DNA from: Lucifuga dentata
Lineage: Eukaryota > Chordata > Actinopteri > Ophidiiformes > Bythitidae
NCBI GenBank assembly: GCA_014773175.1
Contig: VXCM01002169.1
Location: 124,001-188,000 of the forward strand
Direction of reading: 5' to 3'
Length of the DNA stretch: 64,000 nt
The stretch's first letter is position 1; every line of letters begins with the position of its first letter. The position numbers and the translations under genes were made by a program. Positions 1-14,480 of this stretch are shown here, piece after piece. The notes beneath the pieces were generated by a model, which saw only the letters and a program-made list of their open reading frames with translations, was not told where the DNA came from and did not search any database.

Positions 1-1584
1 GTCTTTGGAACAATGTTGTAATTTTGCTGCGTATTGTGATACTTAGCTTCTTGGGTAGCAGCAGTCACATTTTAATAGTGTGTACCAAAGGGTTACAGTG
101 TAAAAGAGCAGCAACATATCAAACTGTTCCAGAAAAAGGAAGTTGTTGCCTGAGACAGGTAGTTACCAGAGGTCTGTACTTGGAGTCCATTTAATCAGAT
201 GGATTGGCTTCTAAGCCCTCTGTTTCTCTATTTTAAGACAAATGTACTTACAGCAAGATCACTTGATACTCATGAGAATCCTTGCACTACATATAATAGG
301 GAGTCTAACCTAGCTGCACATGTGTGTGTGTGTATATACATTCACTGGAGCGTGTACATATATGTAACTGCAAATGTGTACGTGCATGTGGCAGTGCGAC
401 ACGTAGTGTGTGTGAGTGTGTGAGTGTGACCTAACAGTGTGTCCCTTTGGAGAAGTTTTGGCACATACAGAGACTCATTTGCATTCTCGCAGCTCCCTCA
501 TTTTTTTCTGTGGCTTTAGAAGAGAACAGCTGCTTAATGGTCATAGCTCTTCAGAGACAAGACATTGGGAAGCACAGAAGGGGTAGCCAGGGTTTCTACA
601 CCGCCACAGACACACACACCCGTGCACAAATACACGCTGAGACACACACCAGGTATAGCCTGGTTCAGCCGTGGCTCTAAGAACAACATGCGACCATTTA
701 GCAGATGTTTTCTGAACCCAAAAGTGACTCTGGAGGCTTTTGACACTGTTGAATTTAAGTACAATGGAAAACAAAGGCACACGTGCCATTGCTGATAGGA
801 CAACAAGTATTTACAGTATAGCAGCGATATACTGGCCTTGTTGCAAAAATAGAATATTATAAAAAATGGATGTGTATATCTTTGTGTAGCTACATGTTCC
901 AAGCAACTGACTGTGGGCATGATATCTATTCTGTATGCCATCATCCCATTGAATTCTTGCTGTTTTGAGTGGATGGCTAGATGGATTGATGGAAGGAGCA
1001 GTGGAGGGTGTTTGCAAAACCTTATTTTAAAAGCAAATGAGGGGATTGACGCTGGGTGTTGAGGGGCACTCTCTAATTTTTGAGGAGCTCACAAATTCAG
1101 ATAAGCTATCTGATCCTTGCACTGCACATCTCACACACACACCCACGCCGAGCACAGCTACATCAAATGGCATTCATCTCCACACTCATTTGGCTGTTTG
1201 ACATGAGTGAACAGCACAGACACACACAGATGGGTTGTGTTTTATGAGATGCCAAAAGATGGGATTAGGTGAAATAAGAGAGAAGGGGTGCGGGGTGAGA
1301 GGAGGTTATCACCGTGTGGTGTGAAGCAGGCTGAACCGCCATGCTTTCCCACTGTTCTCTTCAGCAAGACACCTGATGTCTTGACCTTTACATCTCCAAG
1401 ATAACTCAAATGTCCTTTTTGACAAAGCATACTGTCATGAGCTGGTAGTGCCCATGCACACACGCCACAAAAAAAAAAAAAAAAAAAANAAAAAAAAAAA
1501 AAAAAAAAAGCTGATACATAGATAGAGTTACTAATCCACAAATCAGAGCTGTTCAGTTCCAGAAATTAATTAGAAAATGACTTA

Positions 1585-1655
1585 AAGGTAACATGTGTAT
1601 GCAGGAAATATTTACTGGGCTCAAACATGCAAAGCCACCAGTATGGTCCTCTAAG
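1585..1655 (+). mobile_element. TTAA-MITE family, right-end fragment
   Basis: About 70 bases match the right end of the family seen complete at 21.2 kb: the block GGGCTCAAACATGCAAA, then CCACCAGTATGGTCC and a degraded TTAA (CTAA). The rest of the element is missing or too diverged to see. Confidence 0.6.
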
Positions 1656-3782
1656 CCACTTTTCATCTTTCCTGTTGTTCTCTCAATTTTCATTTTTCTT
1701 AACTGATTATGTTATTTTTATATAACAAAACTTACTTAAATGAAAATGAGTCTCTTTTACAAATAATTATTTTAAAAGCTAAATAAACTGAGAATCATAT
1801 TAATCACTAAACTAATGTACAATCAAACAAATGTATTTTCAAATTCAATGTTTTTGTCAAAGCAGTTTAATTTAGAACAGAAAGCACCACAATGAGCTAC
1901 AGTTTTGATAGAAAATATGACAAATGGCCTAATTAGTACCGATTCCTCTTACTTATGGTCCTACTTTATCTTACTTCAGCTTTGCACACTGTACAGATTA
2001 CCTCACATTTACCAAAAAAATGGCAGATAAAGTGAGTTTTGTTTAATTTTGGGGTCTGCTACTTGTCCTGGTTGAAGTGTGTGACATGAAGCAAAGCAGG
2101 TTCAGTCTCCATGAACCTCCTGCATAATTCCAGCATTGGTGAGGTTGTGATTTATATCATTATAGCTCAACAAGGGATTTATTATCCTGCTGATTGTCAT
2201 AACACCACTGCAACACCTGATGATCTGGCCATGTTGCATTACATTATATATCGTCAAAATAAGCATGTTTGCAGTCTGTCATTTGTAAAAGAGAGCATGA
2301 TGGGAGGGTTTGCAATGAAATGACTTTGCTACATTACAAAATATACATTTCTGACTGACTTGATCATTGGTTTGAGAGAGGAGTGAAGGAGGACATTTAT
2401 GTTCATGTACAGAGACCTTCCCTCAACAGAAATGGAGGTCTCAGATACAATCTACCACCAGTGCACTGCTGTCTTCCCTTCCATAGAAATTTGGGGACAG
2501 GTCCTGCATCCAATCAGGGGACCATTAAAAATTAGAAGTTAAAATTTATTATTTGAAATTTATTCATTGTTTTAAATTTGAATAATGCAATTTACATCAT
2601 GTATTATTCAAAAAAATTTGAATAATATCTAATCTGAATTGAAGGTTAGTTGTGATTTGACACCATAGCTGCTGTAGTTACTGGAGGTTTAACCTCCTTC
2701 TTTGCATTCATTTCTAACTGACAAAGCCATTTAGATGAATGGTGAAAAGTTTCAGAATTAAAAAACTTGAATCCAGTTGACCTGACTGAGTTTTCATACA
2801 ACATTTCTGACTGACCTTTTCTCAAGTGCTTCCTGTTGGTGTTACTATCAACAAACCCTTTCTACAGCAAATGCAGTCCAAGCCTCAAAATCTATCAAAA
2901 ACTTGATTTTTCTGCTCCTCTTCTTCTTGTTCTTCATATTATTATAATAACAGGGTGACATTAACCTGAAGTTTTCAAAAAGCTACACCTAAATGACATC
3001 CTTTTTTTGATCTCCTTGTGGTGGAAAGTAAAAACCTCAAACATAAGTCAAAAACATTTGAGCTCTGCCTGGCATAATTTCCAGGCTGCAATGGCAGCAT
3101 ATAATAAATTCACTAAATAACAATAAGAGACGGGTGCAGTCGGAGAGGACCAAAAGAGACGGATCACAAAACGTAAATGCATCTAACGGTTCAAGGAAAA
3201 CACACAAATACAAAGACACCAGACCACCAAATCTCTGATAAATACAGCCGAGAGGGTTGGAAGAGCCAGACAGGGCAAACGGGGGGACAGGACAGCTCTA
3301 ACATAGAGACAAATGACCTCACAACACCACAGACAGGGTGGTGCTGAGGAGAACAAGGTAAATAAAGACTGGAAGAGCGCAGAAAGCAAAAATCACAGAG
3401 GGAAAAGAGGAGAGCTGGATCAAACAGAAGGATTGATGGGCTTGTAATTTTTTCTTTTCTGCCTGCTAAAGATGATGAATTCCTCTATTGGGAATTTAAT
3501 CACCAACAAAGAGCATGCACAGAAGCAAGCTGCAACAAACCTGTCATGGGTAAATAAACGGCACAATACAGTAAAGGCAAATGCAAAGTTTGCGTGTATC
3601 CATGTGTAACACAAAAGCACAAACATTTCTATTTCTGACCTCAGGGAAAAGTTTTGTACAGGTTATGTGTTCATCCGTAAAAATTGTATTCACTGTTTTG
3701 CCCTTAATTAAAAAAAAAACAAAAAACAAAAACAAAACAAAAAAAAAAAAAAANAAAAAAAAAAAAAAAACAGGAAAATTGA

Positions 3783-4329
3783 AGGACCATACTGGTGATT
3801 TAGCATGTTTAAGCCCAATAGTACATTATGCCACTGCCAACCATTTTCCAAAACGTGAAACCATATTTTTGTCTTCCTGTTATTTTGCCAAATCCCCTAA
3901 TCTTTCAGAATCAGATGTGCAGATGACACACCCACCTTAAAATTCAATGTTTCACCTGCTAATATATACTTCAGAGAGTAAATGGGATGGTCATTATTAA
4001 TTTCTTTGTAAAAGCTGTCTTCTGGGACTATATTCTGGGACATACATTTTCTTCTGTGCAGCTCTTTTGGAGCCATTAAATAAAGTTACTTTGACAAAAA
4101 ATTCAACAGACATTTTTGTTTGCTGTGATGGATTACTTATCTCAAACATATTTCAAGTCTCTACAAGTTGATTTTTGTAGCATAATGAAAAGAAATGAAG
4201 CCTGAAAGGTAGGGAAAAAAATTCTAATATTTACTGCTCCAGCATTATGTTTTGGGAAATGGTTGTCACTAACTTAACATGCAGGTTGTATATATTGCTC
4301 TCAAACACGCAAAACCACTGGTTGATCCT
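3783..4329 (+). mobile_element. TTAA-flanked MITE, copy A (547 bp)
   Basis: It starts AGGACCATACTGGTGATTT after TTGA (a mutated TTAA) and ends with the inverted partner before TTAA at 4330-4333. Internal blocks such as TCAATGTTTCACCTGCTAA, CTTTGACAAAAAATTCAA and GGTAGGGAAAAAAATTCTAA are shared with the copies at 21.2, 25.9 and 55.0 kb. It has no open frame of note, so it is non-autonomous. Confidence 0.8.
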
Positions 4330-4588
4330 TTAAGAAATAAAAAAAATGAAGCATGAACGTGTTGGCCAGAAATCAGACGGCACATTAGCAAATTATTTGC
4401 AGCTGTAGCGCGTATTTTTGTGTGCATGGATGTTATGCATGCATGTCCACATGTCCCGTGTTGTGTCTGTACTGGGCACGAATGCTGCTTCTTTTAAAAA
4501 CTGAAAAAAATCATAACGCGTATGCCACACAGATCAGTGCACACAAGCTATGGCCAAATTAATTGCTTGCGACAACGCGAGGAAGACC

Positions 4589-4717
4589 ACAAAACCTCTG
4601 AGAGCGGAATCAGCCTTGGGGGAAAGTAGGGGTGTGTGTGTGTGCATAGGTGNACAAAACCTCTGAGAGCGGAATCAGCCTTGGGGGAAAGTAGGGGTGT
4701 GTGTGTGTGCATAGGTG
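4589..4717. repeat. 64 bp exact tandem duplication across an N (assembly join)
   Basis: Bases 4589-4652 and 4654-4717 are identical, separated only by the N at 4653. This fits two contig ends that overlap but were not merged. Confidence 0.85.
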
Positions 4718-7700
4718 TGTGTGCGTGTCTTTATGTTTAGCAGTGAGCATGAATGAGGAGAGAATAAGAGCAAATGGAACTTAGTTTTCGAGTGAACTCT
4801 ACCGAAAATAGTTTTTGTTCATCAATAAGCAATTTCTCATCAAAAGCTTGTAGAGTGTACAGTCTATTCATTCATTTATATGCCCTTGGATTCTCAATAA
4901 AAAAGGAAATCTAAAATAAAAATGAGAGAGAAAAGAGAGGAACAGCAAAATGGGGGAGAAAAACAAGTGGGTTTGGGGGTTTCTGTCATTGTGATGGATA
5001 GATCAAGAGAATAGGGGCTCCCACAAGGAGAAGTGTAAAAATAGGATAGCACCTCTCCCTTGACACCTCTCCTCTATGTCCATTTATCCAATCACGAGCC
5101 TCCTCTCCCTCTCATTTCCTCCTCTCGCTCTCCTTTCACCTCTGTTCTTACCCTTTCAAGGCTCTTGTTCTCTGCTGTTTTGTAGACATCATCTCCCAGC
5201 GTCACTCCTCCTCCTCCTCCTCCTCTCATCCTCCTCTGTGTCCATTTACTCATCCACACACAATTGCATCCAGCACAGACATAAAGACAAAAACTCTCCA
5301 TTCCACTGGGTTTCCACTTCAACACACTCAGCTGTAGAGGCTTTAAAAAATCTACTGCAGTGATCCCGGATGACACACTTACACAGTCTACTTTGATTTT
5401 TTTTTAAAAAATGAAAAACCTATATTTACACCCGGGCATGGTTTACTGAGCTACATGTCCTTTTATCTCAGTGGCATCGCTCTGCTTTGCATTCATGCAG
5501 TTACACAGATTCAACACATTGAGACTAGTGGTCTGTGCGGGATACTAATGGAAGCTGTTCAAAGCTCCACTTATTGTCCTGTGTGTCTCAAATGCTCAAC
5601 AAGCCAAACGGCGCACGGACCACCGAGGGAGGAATAGAATCAGTCCTACCATCTCACTCAAGTTTCCCCCGAAGCCTTCCTTCCATTCTTTTTTCTGTCC
5701 TCTCCCATATCTATCACTTTATCACTCATTAACCACACCTTCTCTCCATCCCTCCACCCCCTCCTCCTCTCTGGAGAGGAAAAACAAACAGCTGTCAGGG
5801 TCAGGATTGCAAATGAATTTCAAATGACTTTGAAGGGCAGAGGGGCCGACCAACTTTCTCTAGAGGAGAGGCCAGTTACGAAAAACACACTCAAATGTGC
5901 ACAAATACACAAACACACACATGCACATACACAGAGTGAAGTTACTCTTTGAATCAATATTGCATCTTAAGCCACCTGCTGTCAAGGTGAGGCAGTCTGT
6001 GTGCGTGTGTGTATGTAAACTGCATCTGTGTGTGCATACAAGCGGCTAAATCTTAGTCCCATATGATTAGAGAAAGCCATCAGTTTAAAGCTCAATATAC
6101 AGCCACCTCACTTCCTCTTTCTCCAGCCTTTGAAGGCTTCACGAGAATCAAATTTGCTTCAAAAATTTCTGAATGTATAAGGAGTCGATTTCACCTTCGC
6201 TGCCTCGCCACCCAGGGCTCGATCTACAGCTTTCAAGAAGGTCGAGATGAGACGATGAATCATTTTTAGACTTATCAATCATATCTATGTGCTATCTCTC
6301 CATCTTGTCTGTTGTCTGAGTCCACTCTCCATCACTGCCTGTTGCCATTCATCCATCATAGATAAGAGAGATGTTTACGTTATTCGCTGGAGCTTAGCAA
6401 AAGTTCATTCGGGATTACATCATTCTAAAGTTTGTCTCTGCTTCTTGCTCGCTCATGACGCTCATCCAAAAAATAGGCTTTACCCCAAAGATCTAATCAA
6501 ACCAAACAACAATATATCATATTACTAAAGGTCTGTTTATTTCCTGGAATTCATATACATACCGATTTCTGCATGATTATCATGGTGATGCATATCTGTA
6601 TTTGAAGTTTTTTATAACATGTGGCTGCAGAAAAGATCAAACAGTTTATTGACACTTGATCGATTGAGTAAAAGTCAAGGGAAAAATGATTTTGAAACAT
6701 TTTCAAGCCACACAACATTTGCGCTCTCTCACAGAGCGGATTTCAACAGTGGCTGATGGAATTTAATTCGCGACTTTTGGAGACTTGTGTATATGGCGGT
6801 GTGTATGTGCCTGCTCATGTGTGTGTTCTTCCAAGTGTTTGAGCTTTGGCAGTGAGATCAGAGGAAATGTGTGTTGTTGTGTTTGTGTGCGAATGCATGC
6901 GTCGGTGTTGGTGTGAGAGAGAGAGCGAGAGCGAGAGAAAGAGGAAGAGAGAGAAAAGAAAGTAGGCATGAAAGTGAGATTTTGCTCTGAGACGTTTGAT
7001 GTCGAAGAACAGCGTCTGCTGTCTGTCTGCCAACTGTCAACCCTCTATCACCATCCCAACACATGGCCTCTGCAATGTGTGTTTGTCTATTTGTGTGTGT
7101 ATGTGTATGTAAGTGGCCTGATTAGGCAGGGACTTGGCTGTGTGACACTGCTACAGAGCTAGTTTAGCTCATAACATGTACCTCACAGTGTCACAGTATA
7201 AATGTGTGGGCCTACAAATGGAAAATAGGGTTTTGTTTAATCATATGACAGGGACTCGGTAACAGACGAGAGAGAAAGAGGTAAGTGAGTACGTATATTT
7301 GAGTACGTGTGTGTGTGTGTGGGTGGGTGGGTATATTGGAAAGGGTGAGTAATCTATCACTTTTCATATCTCTCATCCCACACCACCAATCTTTGAATGG
7401 GCCCTTAACATACAGAGTCAAGCACACTTAGGACTAATTGGTTACTGATGTATGTGTGCCTCTGTGTACGTATATTTTTGGATATTTGTGCATGTGTGAG
7501 TGTGTATGTGTGTGCACGTATGGGTTGCAACAGTGTGTATGCCAGCATTACTCAAACTGTTCAATCACGGGTGAAGTTACACACTCTTTGCGACTCCCGT
7601 ATTCATCTAATTCCAGGTTTTGAAATAAATAAGAAGAGAATATATATATGTACTTAAAGAGAAAACGAACTCAAAAGGCGAATGAAAGAAGCTGCCTTCT

Positions 7701-9460
7701 ATATTTGGCCTCAGAGGGTCGTGAGATGCCTTTATGACGAATCGTGTTGTGAGAAAACTGAACAAATCCAGCAGACGCATGAAGAAAGTGCAGAGAAGAG
7801 AGAGATGAGAGAAGTGAAAGACAGGGAACAAAAAAATGAAAGAGACTGGAGAAGAAAGGCAGAAATGAGATCTGTTCAAAAAGTCAAACACTTGTCTTTG
7901 ACTGGCACAGTCGCAGCCATGCGTTGCTCATGCAAACAAAATAAAAACGGTGACTGACGTACTTGCGTGCGTGCATACAAAACATACTGACATAGTGGCA
8001 GCAAAGGCTGAAAGATCAGGTGAAGAAACACAGATCTTTCCTTTGCAGACTTCCCACTCCGATAGGTCTTGATATAGCTTTTCTGCCTCTTCACAACTTA
8101 CACACTGTGAGAATGAATAGCTGGTAAAGTCTTATGACAAAGGGAGTTATTTTGGAGGACAAAATGGAATAGAATATGATTAAAAAGCATAAAAAAAGCA
8201 AACAGTAGCCAGCCAGTGGAAATGTCCTGTAGCAGCAGAGAAGTGAGTGTTGCTATTGGAGCGCTCTTAGCACCTCCGCTACTCTGACACTGATGAGGCA
8301 GGGCAAATTCACAGCGCTGTCCATCCCCAGAAGGCTTGATGGGTGGAAAAAAAATAAAAAGCAGAGAAGCTGAGGAGCAAAAGGAAGTAAAATTTATATT
8401 TAGACTTGCGACAAGATACAAAAGGAGTTGAGATTGAATATTTGAGGATTCCTTTAACAAGCTTTTTTTTTCCCCTTGTGATTTTTCCCTCAGTCCCAAA
8501 GACAATATTTGTCTTTAGACAGAAAGGATAGAAATGGAAGCAATAGCTCTCTACTGATCCGCTATTGGTAATTCTCTAGAATTGCAGAGCTGCATAATTT
8601 TAGTGATCTGAATGGTTGGTTCTGATTTTATCCTCAAGAGAAACCTGACAACTATGGCAGAAGGACAGAAAGAGTCATTCTGATCCAAAACAACCATGAG
8701 GGTTACATCAATACTTCAGACACTACATCAAACTTTTGCACCAAAGTCATTTAATAAGAGTCTGTAAAATGTGAAAGTGTTTTATTGTCGTTGAAAACTG
8801 TAATCAATTTCAGTGCTAATTCATTTTCAGCAGGACAATTTTTTTATTGGTGCACAATAAAAACAGCTTTTTCCACCTTGCCAAAATGACCATTTTGTTT
8901 ACGCTTTACTTCATTGTCAGCCTTAATTTCATCTCGAAAGACTTTAAAGCAAGAATCCTCATTTACAATGGCATGAAGTCACACACAAAAGGAAAACAAA
9001 ACAAAAAAGACAATATTAAAATCTGACTGCAATAAAACGTAATACGCGTATAAAGTTCACATTAGACAAAGCAGCAGTCAAATGCTGCATATAGACTAAA
9101 TAAAGTTAATACACTCAGAGTTTAAAAGCAATTACAATCAAATTTAACAAGCTCTGAAATCAAGCTTTTGAAAGGGTTCAGTGATACTACAGTAGAGAGT
9201 TTTGTTTTAAGGTGCTTTGTCGTTTGTTCAGTACATACGGAGCAAGAAACTGCCATTATTCCATTTTCAGTTCCACCTGGTTGAATGGAACATGATTCTA
9301 CATATTTTGTGCATGAAACCAAGACTATTCATATTTCAGATAAGAAAGATAAGAAAGAAACTTAAGTTGGTCGCTTATTTGGTAAAGTTCTATAAATTAA
9401 TAAATACTAGTGATGGTCATTCATACCAGCCAACATACAGGACACAGTGGTGTGTGTTAT

Positions 9461-9521
9461 AGCTGTCATATATAGCTGTCATGTATGATAAATATATATA
9501 GCTGTCATGTATGATAAATAT
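9461..9521. repeat. short tandem repeat (about 30-base unit)
   Basis: The unit TATAGCTGTCATGTATGATA occurs twice with ATATA spacers, plus a partial first unit. Confidence 0.7.
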
Positions 9522-9636
9522 CTCACTGCTGAGACAGACAGCACCTAGTGGTTTCAGCTCCAGCATATATTGCCATAGTCCAAAACAGATAAGAATACTC
9601 ATTCAACTATTTTTTTTCTGTATGGGATAGAGAAGC

Positions 9637-9667
<31 letters not shown>

Positions 9668-9702
9668 CAAACAAACAAACAAACAAACAAACAAAAAAAC
9701 AA
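9637..9702. repeat. (AAAAC)n then (AAAC)n microsatellite
   Basis: The unit changes from five to four bases midway. Confidence 0.9.
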
Positions 9703-9889
9703 GGCAAGTCTTTCTGGATCAAACAGAGTTTGATATTATCAGCCCACTCACCAGGATCTGAATTAGATTTACAGCTCTGAACTTTCTGTCTGGGTTATCA
9801 AATATATATATTTTTTCAATCCTGATCCAGGCTATTTAATATTGAGCATTTGCCAATACAGAGTCCTGATCAAGTTTTTATAGTTTCCT

Positions 9890-10232
9890 GGCCACGAGGC
9901 TGACATCTGTGGGCAAGATAGATGCCTTTCACATCTATTGGCCAAACAAGATCTCTAATGAGGAATAATACAAGAAGACCAACTACAAGAGCATGTCCGT
10001 CGAGATAAAGATCCTTAGAATGCCAATTGACAGGATGCCTAAGGTTGCTCTATAATGAAAACCGCCATGCAAAAGGAAAAGAGGAAGGCTAACCTGTGCA
10101 GAACAGTCATGAATGAGCGTACATGCAAGAGATGGGTGTCTCATGGGGTGAAGCACAGGCCAAAACCAAGAAAAGTATGCAGTGGTGAAAGCTAATTAAA
10201 GCCTCATGTTCCATCAGAAATAATGAGGATTA
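9890..10232 (+). mobile_element. LINE remnant (reverse transcriptase C-terminal tail)
   Basis: The plus strand reads, with frameshifts and stops, DAFHIYWPNKISNEE, YKKTNYKSMSVEIK, LRMPIDRMPKVAL, KRKRGR, GVSWGEAQAK and SIRNNED. These are the order and wording of the C-terminal tail of a common animal non-LTR retrotransposon polyprotein (the stretch around RWLGHVLRMP, whose RWLGHV part is missing here). It is broken and non-functional. Confidence 0.65.
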
Positions 10233-13200
10233 AGTGTAAAAAGTGTAAAGGCCTACATTAAACTGACTAATGCTAAAATGCTAATCCATTTTACAAATGC
10301 TTGACAGCTGAAGAGCTTCTTTTTTTTTTTTTTTTTTTNTTTTTTTTTTTTTTTTTTTTAAATGGTTTCCTGTAGAATTTTGCATAGTTTCTTATGCTGT
10401 TTTGTATAATAACAGTTGAGAAAGTGGTGTCAGAGTAGCTCTGTTCTGGCTGGAAGGTTTGGAAGGATGAGCACCACTGTAAACAAAATACAGACTTCTA
10501 AATGCTGTTTTCAACCAACAGCAGCACTTTAGAGGTCTGCTCTATTTGAGCAATGACACTAAAATAGCGACTGCAACTCTTGTGCAGATATTTTCACTGA
10601 AACTGCAGGTGGACAATTTGTTTGTACTGCTGGTTCACTTGCTCTCAATGCCGTGCAGAAGGAAAAGGTTCGAGTTTTTAACACAGCTCAGTGGGCCGCT
10701 TGTTGCTTCTGACAGATTGTGTACCCAAAAATCAATGGATTACAGCAAACAAATGACTTGAAATGTATTGAACTTTATGTATCTGATACTGATCAATTAA
10801 AAAATGTATGTATCAACAGTTTCTGACATCTCTAGACATCTCTGTACTGTAGTCTCTATTCAGATTACAGTGACTTACTGCAGGGTCTCCATGAATAGTT
10901 ACGACCTTGCTGTCTGGGCTGACCCATTGATTAGTTATAAAGGTGACTGGGTTATACTATTGATTTTAATGGGTAGGTATGTCACTGTGTGAAGTGGACT
11001 GCACTTTGAGGGCTACAGCCTGCAGAGAAAACAAAGACTAAAACACTTTTCATCCAGCTATTTGCAAAATGAAGACACAGGAAAATGTCAAAAGCAAAAC
11101 AACTAACGATGATCTAAAAGGATGTATTCCTGTGTTTGCTGGACCTGCGCTTCGCTGCCAGAAGAATCGATACTTGGCCATGGAAAGGGTACAGAGTCAG
11201 AATTGGGACAAGGAGATGCCAGACTCTTTGAGTGCTTTTTCATAGAGATGGAAAAAAAAAAAGTCAGATACTTGTGTGATGATTAGCCAGCTCTGAGTAT
11301 TAAGTGACAAAACAAGAAGACTCGCACAATTAGAGGTTAGAGACTTGAATATAGATTTATTCATCTGTTCTCTTTCCTCCCATTTGACTCCCTGCAACAC
11401 AAAGCCATCCTATTAAAGCAAGTATTGAGTGGAGCAGAAATGGTTTTAACAGAAGTATTGACACCGGTGCTGCTGCTTTTTTCTGCTGAATAATGTGGTT
11501 TCAAGCAATGTCTGTCTGTTCGCTTGGTATCCATGCAGTGTTTGAGTAGAGGAGTTTGGCTGGCGAATACATACGGACATGTGGTGAAGCTGTAATCAGG
11601 AAATCAAATTATATACCGTGTTTACTATAAGCCTCTCTCTTTATCTATTGAGATGCACGTTAGCCTTCACTTAAAGATATGACATTTGTAAGTGTTGCAC
11701 TTGCATGTGTCACATGTGGAATGATGGCTATGCCCTTTAGACAAAACACAATCTATGTATGAGATGCATCTACTGGCCGGCAAAGACGTGCAAAGGTAGC
11801 ACCGTGGCATGCTTTGCCACGCTGAGCAGTGCCCCGTGGCGCTGTTCTCCAATCGATGAGACAGTGTGAAGTACAAATCAATGTGGATTAAAACCCTGTA
11901 AGGAACAATGCAGGGGGCTCCTTCTTATTGCACAAAGGAGGATGATATGTGCAGATTTTTCCATTTTAAATGACAGGGCAAAGGGGGAGGTCGGGAGATA
12001 TATTAACCCTGGAATGAGGGCCATAATGACGTTGAAGAAAAATGCCTATGCAGCACCCATCTCATGCCACCCACTAGGCACCTCCATCATGCTGCGAAGA
12101 ATGCTGCAGTATGNCCTCATTCTACCTGCCATACACATACACACACAAAATCAGAAACATGCCTGGCAGCAGGCCTCTACCCCCCTGGTGGTAGTGGGCG
12201 TCCCACTGTGCTCCACAGGACACCAGAGATTATCCTGGCGCGTGCAGACAGTCACAGAATGTTAATCCTCAGCCATACTGTAGTATTAAATCTGGATCTT
12301 CATCTCCCTCCCTCCTCCTCCTCAGCCCCCCCTTCCTTTATCCATCACCCTCCAACATCTCCCCTCCTCTCCTGCCTTTCACTTAAATCTTCCCCACATT
12401 CCACACTTTGCCATTCTTCCAGCTGTCTGTATTTTTCCCTCCACCATCTCCTGCTAAAATCTCTTGATCCCCCGTTGCTACTCAAAAGCAACACTGCCTC
12501 ATCCCCATTCTCTCAGCTCGCGGCCCAGCCCTTATGATCAGCCCTGCATTGATCTTCTCATCCCCATGAAAACCAAACACCAATCAGCCTGTCATAATCA
12601 CTCTGCAGGAGGAGGAGGAGGAGGAGGAGCTGAACAGCAAGGACAGCTGATACATGCTGATGTAGAGACAGTGAAAAAAGCTAATAGGGCAGGAGACGGA
12701 TTGGATATCCTTTTTTATAAGGTGCAACCAAAACAGACGATGATTGTTTATTACATTCTATTGACGACGTTACTTATTCTGTTTTTAAAAAGTTGAAGCG
12801 GCAGCTGGAGCAGCTTTTCTGGCAAAAATTATAAAATAAGAGTCACCTTTTCACTTTTGATTGAAATCTGGCCTCAACTCCTCTATTCACTCTGATACGC
12901 TTTTATAAAAATTGGCCTCTACTGCGCACCACAGCACTTACTTTAATTTTATTTATTTTTTCATACTTATCTCAAAGGATTTTTTTCTTCATGACTTAAT
13001 GCCTCTTAACTTCAAAACAATCCATGCAGCTTGTCCTCTGGTCTGTTGACATATGCCCTGTCATATTTTGCTTTGTTGCTATTCAAAACACATGGAGTGC
13101 AGACTACGGCTTCTGGGTGTGTGTTTTAGGATTCCACTCTTTCCCTTCGTTTAGATAATGTCCACATATGATGCAACAGTCCCTATAATATTATCCGGAG

Positions 13201-14287
13201 AAAAGCATTGCACCATAAACTCACTGTTGAGCAGCTGCAACAGAGAAGTATCATGAGCTGCTGTGGATATACTGCAATATTATAGTTCTGTTAGAAAGAA
13301 CATGAAGTAGGTTATGTATTAAGTTTAGTATGACAAGTTGCCAACTCGTACTAATTACTTGAATGAAATCAAGCATGTTAGCTTTGTCTTCTAATTTCCA
13401 AGCTGATCTTACTCATCAACTGAAACTCTGAAGTGTTTTTGTTTATTCCAGTTTTGTTTTGAATGTTATTAATATAATTGGCTCATTCATGTGGATGCTC
13501 CTTCCTCAGTTGTTCGTTCTTCACTGTAACCCCGACTGTAGCCCGCCTTTGGTGTAAAACCAAATCAGCCGAACAAAATACCAAAGCTTACTGCAGTGTA
13601 ACAGCACATGCCGCACACACACACACGCCTCTTCTTATGTCAGTAATCAACAGGCTTGAAAAATTCTCCAACTTTCCAACTTTTTTAACTTGTCCAAACA
13701 TGGCCAGTTATACACCATTCATGGATTACATAGTTTGTTTTTAAATTTATTTTGAGTAACAGTAAGACAAATATTTCATGGTGGATCTTAATCACCATTT
13801 GATCTGAGAATATGTACTTGTCAGGGGTAGAAGGCAAAGCGTTCAGACACACACCTGATGGTTCACCTTTGGTTCAACCTACACAGCTCATTATTTTTAA
13901 TCTCTGTCCGTCTGTTGCTATGATGATATCGCTGAAGATATGGGCTATAGCTGCTAAAATCTAATGCTACCACCATAAAACTAGGAACTTATACAGTATG
14001 TTTATACATACATCAGCATGTTTTCCTCTACAGGCAGTTGGACACATATATCCAACCAAATGAAAAGTATGACGTGTCCATGTACGCTTTACGTTAACCA
14101 ACTGTAAAATTTCCCTTAAATGGATTTTTTTGTTAATATATTGTGCGACAAATTCTCAGATACATTATATTCTTTATCTGCCACTTGACGCCATTCAGGA
14201 TTTATCACACATACCTTGGTAAAACATTCAAATCCAGGATGCATCTTTTTATGACTGTGCCACAACATACAATGGAAAATAGCAGAT

Positions 14288-14480
14288 ATAAAAAAAATCT
14301 TTATTTATATTGCACTTTTCTTAACAAGGTTATGGTGCTTTTCAAATAATAAAAAAATACAGGGCAGGTAATAAAAACTAAATATGAGCAATAAAAAGAA
14401 GCATAAAAACCAAATACAGTTAAAAAGAGTTTAAAACAGTAAATGTAAAATACAAAAGAGTAAGAGGGCAATTGTAAAAC
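14288..14480 (+). mobile_element. possible L2-type LINE or SINE 3' tail
   Basis: The segment CTTTATTTATATTGCACTTT followed by ACAAGGTTATGGTGCTTTTC and an A-rich AAAA-containing tail resembles the 3' ends of fish L2-type LINEs and dependent SINEs, where a CTTTATTTATATAGCACTTT block is typical. No coding part is seen. Confidence 0.4.

Noticed and set aside
8098..8505. 135-codon minus-strand frame
   Set aside because: No recognisable motif, hydrophobic low-complexity composition, and no splice context. Best explained as chance in intron.
12064..12537. 157-codon plus-strand frame rich in Ser and Pro
   Set aside because: Produced by a CCT/CTC-rich pyrimidine stretch and spanning an N. No domain or start context.
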